Shown here: positions 1 to 7,591 of the stretch, piece by piece
Layout: each line of letters opens with the position of its first letter
How positions within the stretch are numbered: position 1 is the stretch's first letter
DNA from: a virus
DNA length: 34,697 nucleotides
Virus record (IMG/VR): IMGVR_UViG_3300046715_000037
Coordinates: 1 to 34,697 of that record
Strand: one strand, 5' to 3'
Made by a program: the position numbers and the translations under genes
The notes under the pieces: generated by a model
Seen by the model: only the letters and a program-made list of their open reading frames with translations
Told to the model about the DNA's origin: nothing
Databases searched by the model: none

Positions 1-1
1 A

Positions 2-352
2 CGCTTCCTCGACGAGATTCGACCTGGCAACGTAGATCCCGCATGGAGACACAAGACGTGCACCATGCTAGAGCTCATGATTGCACTTGCCGACCGGTTC
101 GCCTTCGAGATTAACGGGCGACTGGACCAGTGCTTTTGGGAGCTTATGGAGAACCTAGGACTGGAGACGTATAACGACCATACTGATATTCCACGGCGAG
201 AGGTTGACGACATCCTCCGGGATGTTATTTGGCGCACGTATAAGAGGAACGGTCGCGGCGGCTTCTTCCCTCTAAAGAGGGCGGAAAAAGACCAACGGGA
301 TGAAGAGCTCTGGTACCAGCTCAACACCTATATCCTCGAGAACGATAGATAA
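2..352 (+). CDS. Hypothetical phage protein, 5'-truncated by window edge
   Basis: The frame is open from the first bases of the window to TAA at 350-352, so the true start lies upstream. The first in-frame ATG (position 65) has no ribosome binding site, and the residues before it (RFLDEIRPGNVDPAWRHK) look like ordinary protein, which argues for truncation rather than a start at 65. The visible product is about 116 residues, with a helical, acidic and Trp/Leu-rich middle (MLELMIALADRF, then FWELMENLGL) and a basic C-terminal third. I recognise the MLELMIALA...FWELMENLGL pattern as recurrent in actinophage hypothetical proteins, but no function is known to me. It sits 14 bases before the replication fusion gene and is probably cotranscribed with it. 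Confidence 0.75.
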   Translation, partial: RFLDEIRPGNVDPAWRHKTCTMLELMIALADRFAFEINGRLDQCFWELMENLGLETYNDHTDIPRREVDDILRDVIWRTYKRNGRGGFFPLKRAEKDQRDEELWYQLNTYILENDR

Positions 353-366
353 AGAAAGGAGGGTAG

Positions 367-3300
367 ATGGATTTCTTTCAGATCAAGACGAAAGAAGCCA
401 GGGGCGGAACCCTCGTTGTATATCCAGACTTCGTAGTCTCCCGTTCCAAAGACTTCATGGTTCGAGGCAAGAGCTTCTACGCCATTTGGGACGAAGAGAA
501 GGGTCTTTGGTCAACAGACGAATACGACGTTCAGCGCATTGTCGATGCCGAATTGAAGAAGTACGCTGACGAGCATGGCATCGAGAACGTCAACTACATG
601 CGGTCCTTCAGCACCAATGGCTGGAATCAATTCCGCAAGTTCATGAACCAGATCAGTGACAACAGTCATCAGCTCGACGACAAGCTCGTGTTCAAAAACA
701 CGCCAGTCAAGAAGTCGGACTATATTAGCCGACGCCTACCGTATGATCTAGCCGAGGGTGACCACAGCGCGTGGGACGAGCTTCTGGATACTCTCTACAC
801 TCCAGAAGAAAGAGCTAAGATCGAGTGGGCGATCGGTTCGGTCGTCGCGGGTGCAAGCAAGAAGATCGAGAAATTCCTCGTCTTCTACGGTCCGGGTGGC
901 ACCGGTAAGTCCACCATTCTGAAGATCATTCAGAAGCTGTTCGAGGGCTACGTCGTCATGTTCGACGCGAAGGCTTTGGTGGGGAACAACAACTCGTTCT
1001 CCACTGCGGTCTTCAAAGACCACCCGCTGGTCGCTATTCAGCACGACGGCGACCTGTCAAGGATCGACGACAACAGCAAGATCAACTCGATCATATCTCA
1101 TGAAGACATGACGATCAACGAGAAGTACAAGCCGGGGTACACCTCCAGCATCGTTGCGTTCCTCTTCATGGGGACTAACAAGCCCGTGAAGATCACGGAC
1201 GCCAAGTCGGGAATCATCCGACGACTTATTGACGTCCATCCCACCGGAGAATTGTTCACTCCGGAGAAGTACCATATCTTGATGGATCGCATTGCCTTTG
1301 AGTATGGTGCTATCGCCCAGCACTGTCTCGAGGTCTTCAAGGCCATGGGTAAGAACTTCTACAACGGGTACCAACCTGTCGAGATGATGCTTCAGACTGA
1401 CGTGTTCTTCAACTTCGTCGAGGCGCATTTCGAGACCTTCAGTGAGAACGACGGCACGACTCTGAGAAAGGCGTTCGAGCTCTACAAGGAGTTCTGTAAT
1501 TACGCCGGTATCGACAAGCCGTTGCCTCAGTACAAATTCCGTGAGGAGCTCAGAAACTACTTCCACGAGTTCAAAGATCGACACGCTATGCCAGATGGTA
1601 CATCGGCCAGGAGCTACTACCTAGGCTTCAAGGCCAAGTCGTATAAGGCCCCTGTCGATGATGACGTCCAGAAGTTCTCGCTCGTGTTGAAAGAGACGGA
1701 GTCGCTGCTTGATGATGTTCTCGCGGACCAGCCGGCACAGGGCTTCAAGATTGGCCCGGACGGTTCCGAGATCCCAGATCAGAAATGGTCGTACGTCCAT
1801 ACGACTTTGGGTGAGATCGACACATCGGGTCTGCACTATGTCAAGGTCCCTAAGGACCATATCGTCATCGACTTCGACCTGACGGACGACAAGGGTAACA
1901 AGTCGCTCGAGAAGAACCTTGAGGCCGCTAGCCATTGGCCTGCCACTTATGCAGAACTCAGCAAGGGTGGTTCGGGAGTACACCTGCATTACATATTTGA
2001 TGGAGATGTCGAGGAGCTTGCCAACAAGTACTCCGAAGGCATCGAGATCAAAACTTTGCTGGGTGATGCATCGCTTCGTCGCCGTCTGACGAAATGTAAC
2101 GACGTTCCAGTGGCGACCATAAGTAGCGGGCTGCCCTTCAAGGAGAAGAAGATGCTCGACGAGAAGGTCCTCAAGAGTGAGAAGGGCCTTCGGGACCTGA
2201 TCGCCAGGAACATGAGGAAGGAGATCCATCCGGGAACGAAACCCTCGATCGATTTCATCAAGAAGATCCTCGACGATGCGTATGCGTCGGGGATGGACTA
2301 TGACGTGTCGGACCTCAAGGGCCGGCTGATCATATTCGCCAACAACAGCAGCAACCAGCGCGAGACGTGCATCAAGACAGTGCTGTCGATGCGTTACAAG
2401 TCACAAGGCGAACTCGCACCTGCCGTCAGGCGGTCGACCCCTACGCCTAACTCTGACGAAGCTCCGCTCGCGTTCTTCGATGTCGAGGTTTACCCCAACC
2501 TCTTCGTCGTGGTGTGGAAGTTCGACGGTGGCGACAAGGTCCCGATGATCAATCCGACTCCGGAGATGATCGAGGGCCTGTTCAAGCTGCGGCTGGTTGG
2601 CTTCAACAACCGCAAGTATGACAACCATATTCTGTGGGCCCGGATGATGGGCTACAACAACGAGCAGCTCTACAACCTCTCACAGAAGATCATCAACAAC
2701 GTTCCGAACTCGACGTTCTCGGCAGCGTACGAGCTGTCCTACACGGATATTTATGACTACGCTTCCGTAAAGCAGAGTCTGAAGAAGTGGCAGTTCGCGC
2801 TGGGCATCAAGCACAAGGAGCTCGACCTTCCTTGGGACCAGCCGGTTCCCGATGACCGGATCCAGGATGTCGTCGACTACTGCGGCAACGATGTCGACTC
2901 GACTGAAGCCACGCACCACGCCCGTAAGGGCGACTTCCAGGCTCGGCAGATCCTTGCTGAGCTTAGCGGTCTCACGGTCAACCACACGACCCAGAAGCAC
3001 ACCGCGGCCATCATATTCAACGGCGATAGGAATCCACAGGCAGACTTCGTCTACACCAACTTGAGCAAGGAGTTCCCTGGGTACGTTTATGACTTTGGAA
3101 AGAGCACCTACCATGGTGAGGTTGTTGGCGAAGGCGGATACGTCTACGCCGAGCCAGGCATCTACGAAGACGTCGTATTGCTGGACGTTGCGTCGATGCA
3201 CCCGACATCGATCCGTGAACTCAATCTGTTCGGTCCGTACACGCCGAAGTTCACGGCGCTCATGGATGCTCGGCTCGCGATCAAACATCATGATCTCGAC

Positions 3301-4164
3301 ACCGCGAAGCAGATGCTGGACGGTAAGCTGGCTCCCTACCTCGAGAACGAGGAGGACGTTCAGGCTCTCTCGGATGCGCTGAAGATCGTCATCAACATCG
3401 TCTACGGACTCACGTCGGCGAAGTTCGACAACCCGTTCAGGGATATTCGGAACAAGGACAACATCGTCGCCAAGCGTGGCGCCTTGTTCATGATCGAGCT
3501 GAAGCACTTCATCCAGGAGGCCGGCTTCCAGGTCGTCCACATCAAGACCGACTCGGTCAAGATCCCGGGTGCGCCATCGTGGCTCATCGAGGACATCCAG
3601 AAGTTCGGCGAGAAGTACGGGTACACGTTCGAGCACGAGGCGACGTTCGAGAAGTTCTGTCTCGTGAACGACGCGGTCTATATCGCCAAGTACGGGTGGG
3701 CCCAGAAGGCGAAGAAGATCGGCAAGTGGGAGGCAGTGGGTGCACAGTTCCAGCACCCGTACGTCTTCAAGAAGCTGTTCGACCCGGGAGCGAACCTCAC
3801 CGAGAAGGACATCACTTTCGACGACCTGCGCGAGACGAAGCAGGTTTCGAAGGGGTCGATGTGGCTCGACTTCGATTCGGTCAAGCCGATGCACATGGTC
3901 GACGGCGAAGCGAAGATGCACTTCGTGGGCAGGACCGGTCAGTTCGTTCCTGTGCGAGAGGGTTTCGGTGGGGGCATCCTCTACCGAGTCCACGAAGGCA
4001 AGAACTACGCGGTGTCCGGCACCAAGGGCTATATCTGGGCCGAGGCATTCATGGTCGAGGAGTTCGGGATCGACTGCATCGACATGGACTACTTCGACAA
4101 GATCGCCGACAGCGCACGGAAGGCCATCGAGAAGTTCGGTAACTTCGAGGAGTTCGTGAGTTAG
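367..4164 (+). CDS. Multidomain replication protein: SF3 helicase, AEP primase, 3'-5' exonuclease and family-B DNA polymerase
   Basis: This 1265-residue chain starts at ATG 367 behind AGGAGGG (358-363). Domains in order: a D5/SF3-like ATPase with Walker A GPGGTGKS at residues 175-182, an acidic strand VAIQHDGD and a sensor-like FMGTNKP; a primase-polymerase (AEP) segment with IDFD (D502, D504) and SKGGSGVHLH (532-541); a DEDD exonuclease with FDVEVYPN (D705, E707), D752 and YCGNDVD (838-844); and a family-B polymerase palm with motif A DVASMHPTS (D940), motif B KIVINIVYG (1006-1014) and motif C IKTDS (D1062). It would unwind, prime and copy phage DNA. D5-like proteins usually place primase before helicase; here the order is reversed and a polymerase is appended. 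Motif C has Lys where family B usually has its first Asp, while the second Asp, the catalytic one, is kept. The palm region (about 330 residues) is short. Domain calls rest on motifs I can see; the fusion itself is an uninterrupted frame. Confidence 0.85.
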   Translation: MDFFQIKTKEARGGTLVVYPDFVVSRSKDFMVRGKSFYAIWDEEKGLWSTDEYDVQRIVDAELKKYADEHGIENVNYMRSFSTNGWNQFRKFMNQISDNSHQLDDKLVFKNTPVKKSDYISRRLPYDLAEGDHSAWDELLDTLYTPEERAKIEWAIGSVVAGASKKIEKFLVFYGPGGTGKSTILKIIQKLFEGYVVMFDAKALVGNNNSFSTAVFKDHPLVAIQHDGDLSRIDDNSKINSIISHEDMTINEKYKPGYTSSIVAFLFMGTNKPVKITDAKSGIIRRLIDVHPTGELFTPEKYHILMDRIAFEYGAIAQHCLEVFKAMGKNFYNGYQPVEMMLQTDVFFNFVEAHFETFSENDGTTLRKAFELYKEFCNYAGIDKPLPQYKFREELRNYFHEFKDRHAMPDGTSARSYYLGFKAKSYKAPVDDDVQKFSLVLKETESLLDDVLADQPAQGFKIGPDGSEIPDQKWSYVHTTLGEIDTSGLHYVKVPKDHIVIDFDLTDDKGNKSLEKNLEAASHWPATYAELSKGGSGVHLHYIFDGDVEELANKYSEGIEIKTLLGDASLRRRLTKCNDVPVATISSGLPFKEKKMLDEKVLKSEKGLRDLIARNMRKEIHPGTKPSIDFIKKILDDAYASGMDYDVSDLKGRLIIFANNSSNQRETCIKTVLSMRYKSQGELAPAVRRSTPTPNSDEAPLAFFDVEVYPNLFVVVWKFDGGDKVPMINPTPEMIEGLFKLRLVGFNNRKYDNHILWARMMGYNNEQLYNLSQKIINNVPNSTFSAAYELSYTDIYDYASVKQSLKKWQFALGIKHKELDLPWDQPVPDDRIQDVVDYCGNDVDSTEATHHARKGDFQARQILAELSGLTVNHTTQKHTAAIIFNGDRNPQADFVYTNLSKEFPGYVYDFGKSTYHGEVVGEGGYVYAEPGIYEDVVLLDVASMHPTSIRELNLFGPYTPKFTALMDARLAIKHHDLDTAKQMLDGKLAPYLENEEDVQALSDALKIVINIVYGLTSAKFDNPFRDIRNKDNIVAKRGALFMIELKHFIQEAGFQVVHIKTDSVKIPGAPSWLIEDIQKFGEKYGYTFEHEATFEKFCLVNDAVYIAKYGWAQKAKKIGKWEAVGAQFQHPYVFKKLFDPGANLTEKDITFDDLRETKQVSKGSMWLDFDSVKPMHMVDGEAKMHFVGRTGQFVPVREGFGGGILYRVHEGKNYAVSGTKGYIWAEAFMVEEFGIDCIDMDYFDKIADSARKAIEKFGNFEEFVS

Positions 4165-4168
4165 GACA

Positions 4169-4411
4169 ATGGCAACAAAGAAGCAGAAGCGTGAGGCGGC
4201 CCTCGCTCGCCGGGAGAAGTTCCTGGCCGATGAGAGGGCCGCCGGCCTGGCAGCTCAGGCGTTGGATCATGATGAGCAGGCAAAGAAGAATGCTCTGATG
4301 CAGGCGGAGGCCGATCGCATCAACCAGAAGTACGAGAACATCCTTCGTAGTGAGCTCCACAAGTTCCTTCCGGGTCTCAAGACGAATCGTCAAAAGGCAG
4401 CTGAAAAGTAA
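4169..4411 (+). CDS. Small charged hypothetical protein
   Basis: 80 residues, starting four bases after the stop of the replication fusion, with a weak AGGA before the ATG. The sequence is almost entirely charged and alanine-rich (KKQKREAALARREKF, then DHDEQAKKNALMQAEADRI) and should form one long helix or coiled coil. No catalytic motif is visible. Tight spacing suggests translational coupling to the polymerase gene, so an accessory role in replication is possible, but that is inference. Confidence 0.65.
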   Translation: MATKKQKREAALARREKFLADERAAGLAAQALDHDEQAKKNALMQAEADRINQKYENILRSELHKFLPGLKTNRQKAAEK

Positions 4412-4451
4412 ACGACCTGCCGTATCGGGGTCTATATCCAAGGAGCTCGTC

Positions 4452-4643
4452 GTGGGTGAGGTAAGGCTCAAGCGTAGTGCGGTTCTCCCGATTATCCGTG
4501 ATGGTGAACTGGCCGGTTACATGGACGTCGAGATCAGCGCAACGATGACGCTGGGCTCGGAGCTTCCAGAAGAGAAGGCGTCCGAGATCATACAGAACGT
4601 GGCCGACAAGTTCGGCAGGCTGGAGGACTTCGTCTCATGGTGA
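4452..4643 (+). CDS. Small hypothetical protein
   Basis: 63 residues from GTG 4452, chosen because AAGGAG (4440-4445) lies six bases upstream. An in-frame ATG at 4350 would overlap the preceding gene and lacks a ribosome binding site. The product alternates beta-type stretches (VRLKRSAVLPIIRDGELAGYM) with a helical C-terminus (EKASEIIQNVADKF). No function recognised. Its end overlaps the start of the next small gene by seven bases, as in a tightly packed early operon. Confidence 0.6.
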   Translation: MGEVRLKRSAVLPIIRDGELAGYMDVEISATMTLGSELPEEKASEIIQNVADKFGRLEDFVSW

Positions 4644-4795
4644 CCAGGATGCTTGGGCCGAACGGACACACCGGGCCTGGAGGACGTGATTGCCCCTGCT
4701 GCAACGTAGCGCCCGGTAAGGAGCGGCGAAAGCAGCGTCGTAGGAACAAGCGCAGTGAGCGCAACTCGTGGAAGGCGGCCTTGCGGAATGGATAG
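4637..4795 (+). CDS. Tiny Cys-containing basic protein
   Basis: A 52-residue frame from ATG 4637 to TAG 4793-4795. It carries RDCPCCNVAPGKERRKQ followed by a strongly basic tail and a final aromatic segment NSWKAAL. I recognise the CPCCNV-APGKERR pattern as recurrent in actinophage early regions; the Cys cluster plus basic tail suggests a nucleic-acid or zinc-binding mini-protein, but three cysteines alone do not prove a metal site. It overlaps both neighbours (4452-4643 and 4788-5036), consistent with coupled translation. Confidence 0.6.
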   Translation: MVTRMLGPNGHTGPGGRDCPCCNVAPGKERRKQRRRNKRSERNSWKAALRNG

Positions 4796-5036
4796 AGATC
4801 TCGAAAATCTCACCCGGCAGGCAGTTCACGCCTACTTCGAAGTTCCCGAGAAGAAACCTGTTCAGCGTTTCCGGCGGTTCGATGTCGTTCGTTGTTTGTG
4901 TGGTCGTTGCATGGGGCCACAGCAGATCCTCAGGATCGATAAGAAGTCGTCACCCGTCCGCTATAAGGTCGCGTACTACAACGCGATATTCGGCGGACGT
5001 CACTGGGTCACCGAAGGAAAGCTGGGATTTCTGTGA
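4788..5036 (+). CDS. Small hypothetical protein with CxCxxC motif
   Basis: 82 residues from ATG 4788, overlapping the stop of the preceding gene; a GTG at 4755 is an alternative start without a ribosome binding site. The middle contains RCLCGRCMGPQQIL, a compact Cys cluster, followed by a beta-rich region with aromatic residues (VAYYNAIFGG, HWVTEGKL). This could be a small metal-binding fold, but only three cysteines are seen. No family function known to me. Confidence 0.6.
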   Translation: MDRDLENLTRQAVHAYFEVPEKKPVQRFRRFDVVRCLCGRCMGPQQILRIDKKSSPVRYKVAYYNAIFGGRHWVTEGKLGFL

Positions 5037-5254
5037 AGCTCAAGACTATCTGGACCATACCTGGAATGACCAAGAAGGAGCGTTTCCGCCGAACGCGTGA
5101 GTGGGCAGCGCAGGTCGTGGCTACCAAGCTCCCGCTTCGGATTCGATACTGGGCAACCGTCAGCGAGATCACGAAGGCGACGATGGACCTCCCCGGCGAC
5201 GTCATGGCGACTCGCCTCGACGAGGTGTTGCAGAACCTCGATTACCCGGTCTAG
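5033..5254 (+). CDS. Small basic hypothetical protein
   Basis: 73 residues from GTG 5033, whose start codon overlaps the stop of the previous gene. The N-terminal half is basic (MTKKERFRRTREWAAQVV) and the C-terminal half helical and mixed-charge, ending NLDYPV. No motif of known function. Position within overlapping early genes suggests a takeover or replication accessory protein. Confidence 0.55.
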   Translation: MKLKTIWTIPGMTKKERFRRTREWAAQVVATKLPLRIRYWATVSEITKATMDLPGDVMATRLDEVLQNLDYPV

Positions 5255-5262
5255 GAGATCAG

Positions 5263-5766
5263 TTGTACACGAAACATGGCCACCATATTCCCGGAACCAT
5301 CCCCGAAGGTCCTGCCCCCAGTAGCAAAGCTCGTTGCGGTGGCGTGAGCTTGTGTACGATGTGCCTTCGTGAGGCCGCGGCGTTCCACGGCTACACCAAC
5401 ACGAATCAGGTCCTCGAACTCATGCACAAGCCTGCGACCGACGTAAAGATCTCGCCTCAGAAGAAGGCCATGGTCATCGTCGACGAGTACATCAAGGCCG
5501 GCCTTAAGTACCGTGAGGATAAGCCGGAGTACACCATTTACATCGTCTGGTTCTGCAAGACTTTGCAGCACTGGAAGGCGATGGTGTGCAGCGACCTTCC
5601 CGACCAGGAGTACTACGAGGTCACATACAACGGTGACAAAGAGGAGGCATATCTCGACGTCTACCGTAAGTACGACAACATTCGTATCGTCGACAACCAC
5701 AAGGGCGTCTTCAGAGATGGGAGCACGCGGGAAGAACCCCTCGACCATACCTTGTTCGGAGGTTAG
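5263..5766 (+). CDS. Two-part hypothetical protein: Cys-rich N-terminus plus DUF6275-like C-terminus
   Basis: 167 residues from TTG 5263, chosen because AGGAG (5253-5257) sits five bases upstream; the open frame extends further back but there overlaps the preceding gene. The N-terminal part has HGHHIPGT then RCGGVSLCTMCLREA, a layout common in actinophage small proteins. The C-terminal part (about residues 65-155) contains YIVWFCKTLQHWKAM, YYEVTYNGDKEEAYLDVY and KYDN, matching my memory of the DUF6275 family, widespread in phages of Gram-positive bacteria and of unknown function. The two halves are usually seen as separate proteins as far as I recall, so this may be a fusion. Confidence 0.65.
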   Translation: MYTKHGHHIPGTIPEGPAPSSKARCGGVSLCTMCLREAAAFHGYTNTNQVLELMHKPATDVKISPQKKAMVIVDEYIKAGLKYREDKPEYTIYIVWFCKTLQHWKAMVCSDLPDQEYYEVTYNGDKEEAYLDVYRKYDNIRIVDNHKGVFRDGSTREEPLDHTLFGG

Positions 5767-5826
5767 TTAGTACAGACCTCAACAGCTTCCCCATCTCTCC
5801 CGCATATTCAGAAGGAACACCTGAAC

Positions 5827-6048
5827 GTGGACGGCCCTCGGATCACGAACATCCCGGTCAAGAACCTCGATACCGTTGTCGGGACTGCTGAACTCGGAGC
5901 CGACGACAGGCTCGAGATCGAACTGAAGCACGGAGTTGCTGCTGAACTCAGGCAGCTTGTGATCATGGGTCTCGTGAGTGGTTTCGAACTCAACCCCAGC
6001 TATATCGCAGTTGTCCCGCACCCCAGGGACTCCACCGAAAACCTCTAG
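5827..6048 (+). CDS. Small hypothetical protein
   Basis: 73 residues from GTG 5827; AGAAGGA lies about ten bases upstream. The product is beta-rich, with NIPVKNLDTVVGTAEL and a DDRLEIELKHG strand and C-terminal PSYIAVVPHP. No family recognised. The 60-base leader before it contains one copy of the ATATTC motif (5804-5809). Confidence 0.55.
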   Translation: MDGPRITNIPVKNLDTVVGTAELGADDRLEIELKHGVAAELRQLVIMGLVSGFELNPSYIAVVPHPRDSTENL

Positions 6049-6065
6049 TTTTACTCTCTCCCCAT

Positions 6066-6082
6066 AAGGCGATCCACGCCTT
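6066..6082 (+). terminator. Perfect small hairpin between genes, terminator-like
   Basis: AAGGCG (6066-6071) pairs perfectly with CGCCTT (6077-6082) around the five-base loop ATCCA, followed by CATTTAA. The T-run is short, so termination would be weak or the hairpin may serve mRNA processing or stability. It lies in the 56-base gap between two small genes. Confidence 0.4.
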
Positions 6083-6104
6083 CATTTAAGGAAGACAATT
6101 TAAA

Positions 6105-6311
6105 ATGGGTAGGCACGAGAAGAAGCCTAAGAAGGACGATCCTAAGAAGGACGATCCTAAGAAGAAGGCCGAAGAGAAGAAGACAACCGGAAAGAAGCCA
6201 CTGCCTAAGGGGCCCACAGGCTCCTATGAGTCTCGTGGTGGTGAGACCGGTTCGAGTACGTCCGGCTCGTGGAACAACACAAATGAGTCGGACAAGAAAG
6301 AGAATGATTGA
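6105..6311 (+). CDS. Lysine-rich disordered hypothetical protein with tandem repeat
   Basis: 68 residues from ATG 6105 behind AAGGAAG. The N-terminal half is almost all Lys/Asp/Pro (KKPKKDDPKKDDPKKKAEEKK), encoded by 2.6 copies of a 15-base repeat (6126-6164), and the C-terminal half is Gly/Ser/Asn-rich. It is likely disordered and nucleic-acid or acidic-protein binding by charge alone. Its TGA overlaps the ATG of the probable ssDNA-binding protein, so the two are translationally coupled, which hints at a shared role. Confidence 0.6.
   Translation: MGRHEKKPKKDDPKKDDPKKKAEEKKTTGKKPLPKGPTGSYESRGGETGSSTSGSWNNTNESDKKEND
6126..6164 (+). repeat. 15-base tandem repeat, about 2.6 copies
   Basis: CCTAAGAAGGACGAT occurs at 6126-6140 and 6141-6155 and as a nine-base partial at 6156-6164. 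It encodes PKKDD units within the lysine-rich protein and keeps frame, so copy-number change would alter length without disrupting the gene. Confidence 0.85.
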
Positions 6312-6928
6312 TGGCACGCGGTGAAGTGGTAGCGAAGGCTACCGGAACGATTGCAAGACCTCGTAAGTTCCTGGAGACCCAGTACTTCAAGGACGCCCAT
6401 GTTCTGTTCCCGAACTTCGCAGGAAGGGAAGGGCAGTACAACAAGGAGGGCGACCGGAGCTTCGGTCTGCGCATCGACGATGAGGACCGGGCCATCGAGC
6501 TGCTCGCCCTCGGGTGGAACGTCAAGCGTCTCAAGGAGCGGGAGCCTGGCGAAGGACGGACGCCATGGATTCCCGTCTCGGTCGGCTACGACAAGGGCCG
6601 GCCGCCGAAGGTCATGATGATCACCTCAGAAGGCAAGAGCCTGCTGGGTGAGGATCTGGTCGCGGCTCTGGACGACGTCGAGTGGGAGTACTGCGACATC
6701 ATCATCCGGCCATATTCCTGGGGACCGATCTCCGGGAACTATGGCGTCAAGGCTTACCTCCAGTCGCTCGCCGTCACCGTTAAGGAGGACGAGATCGACA
6801 AGAAGTACCGGGACGTTCCGATGATCGGAGAGCCTCGGGTGCCTGTCGCTCTGGGCATCGAAGGCGGAGCACCTGTGAAGGTGATTCCCGGCAGTGTCGA
6901 GATCGACGACGATGACGTGGAGTTCTAA
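6311..6928 (+). CDS. ssb: Probable single-stranded DNA-binding protein
   Basis: 205 residues from ATG 6311, overlapping the stop of the previous gene; an in-frame TTG at 6308 is the alternative. The protein is beta-rich, with a central IIIRPYSWGPISGNYGVKAY and LQSLAVTVKEDEIDKKY, a pattern I associate with phage OB-fold ssDNA-binding proteins of the Enc34-like type. It ends in the acidic, aromatic tail EIDDDDVEF, as in SSBs, where such a tail recruits replication partners. It lies downstream of the helicase-primase-polymerase fusion, so it would coat the unwound strand. Assignment is by pattern and context, not by alignment. Confidence 0.6.
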   Translation: MARGEVVAKATGTIARPRKFLETQYFKDAHVLFPNFAGREGQYNKEGDRSFGLRIDDEDRAIELLALGWNVKRLKEREPGEGRTPWIPVSVGYDKGRPPKVMMITSEGKSLLGEDLVAALDDVEWEYCDIIIRPYSWGPISGNYGVKAYLQSLAVTVKEDEIDKKYRDVPMIGEPRVPVALGIEGGAPVKVIPGSVEIDDDDVEF

Positions 6929-7083
6929 GAGGCACTAACAAGTGCATACCCCGCTCTTTAGAACCACTCGCGTCATATTCACCAATCTATTCGCTGGAGG
7001 AGCGAGAAGAAGGCAGCGAGGTGTGATGTGTTCTGGGCCGTTATCGGGGGCATCCTTTCCATAGGTTTAGCAGACAAATTATT

Positions 7084-7108
7084 ATCCCGAGATCTCGGTT
7101 CTCGGGAT
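7084..7108 (+). promoter_or_regulatory. 9-base inverted repeat upstream of a start codon, possible operator or mRNA hairpin
   Basis: ATCCCGAGA (7084-7092) and TCTCGGGAT (7100-7108) are perfect inverted copies separated by seven bases, 15 bases before the ATG at 7124. The AT-rich stretch AAATTATTAT immediately before it could hold a -10 element, but no clear -35 is seen. It could be a repressor site or a 5'-UTR hairpin close to the ribosome binding site. Confidence 0.45.
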
Positions 7109-7123
7109 GTAAGGTGGAATGAT

Positions 7124-7570
7124 ATGACGTCTTTCGAGGTTCAGCGATACGTTCGGAAATCCTTCGACGTCGAGTGCGTTCAGGTGACCGAAGAGAACAT
7201 GTCCGCTGTTGCTCGTTGGTGCAAGGGCAGTATCCGTACCACCGAGCCGAGAAACCCGGCCACGGCCAAGCAGTACATTCACTTGAGTGTACCCAAGGTG
7301 AAGGACGAGCGACACGAGAGGGCCTACATCGGCGACTGGGTACTCCGTATGAACTACGGATTCAAGTTCTACAACGATCGCGCGTTCCACGAGGCGTTCG
7401 AGCTGCCGAAGCAGACTCCGACGCCCTCCGACATCGGCCAGCAGACGAACAGCGCCTCCGGCTTCTTCGCTAGGGTGCTGTCGCCCGAAGAGCACGATGC
7501 GCTGAAACTCGTCACGGCAGTCAGCAAAACCTTGGTCGAACTGGCCGGCTCGTCTGAGCGAGCGTCATAA
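7124..7570 (+). CDS. Conserved hypothetical phage protein
   Basis: 148 residues from ATG 7124, preferred because AAGGTGG (7111-7117) is six bases upstream. A GTG at 7028 (with GAGGTG before it) would add 32 residues beginning with a hydrophobic stretch (MFWAVIGGILSIGLADKLL), so a membrane-anchored form cannot be excluded. The core has VECVQVTEENMSAVARWC and ERAYIGDWVLRMNYGFKFY, then FHEAFE. This matches a small phage and bacterial family usually ending in GDYIV-G-FY-P-FE-YE, of unknown function. The C-terminal 50 residues are Ser/Ala/Pro-rich and probably flexible. A 514-base gene-free region follows. Confidence 0.6.
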   Translation: MTSFEVQRYVRKSFDVECVQVTEENMSAVARWCKGSIRTTEPRNPATAKQYIHLSVPKVKDERHERAYIGDWVLRMNYGFKFYNDRAFHEAFELPKQTPTPSDIGQQTNSASGFFARVLSPEEHDALKLVTAVSKTLVELAGSSERAS

Positions 7571-7591
7571 ATAGGCCTTAGGCTCAGAGCG

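Noticed and set aside
2680-3993. 437-codon minus-strand open frame opposite the polymerase domain
   Set aside because: Antisense shadow of the polymerase; its sequence is repetitive Leu/Val/Arg/Asp with no motif, and the + strand has clear family-B motifs.
3579-4142. 187-codon + strand open frame in another phase of the polymerase gene
   Set aside because: Arg/Gly/His-rich composition typical of an off-frame reading of GC-rich coding DNA; no ribosome binding site.
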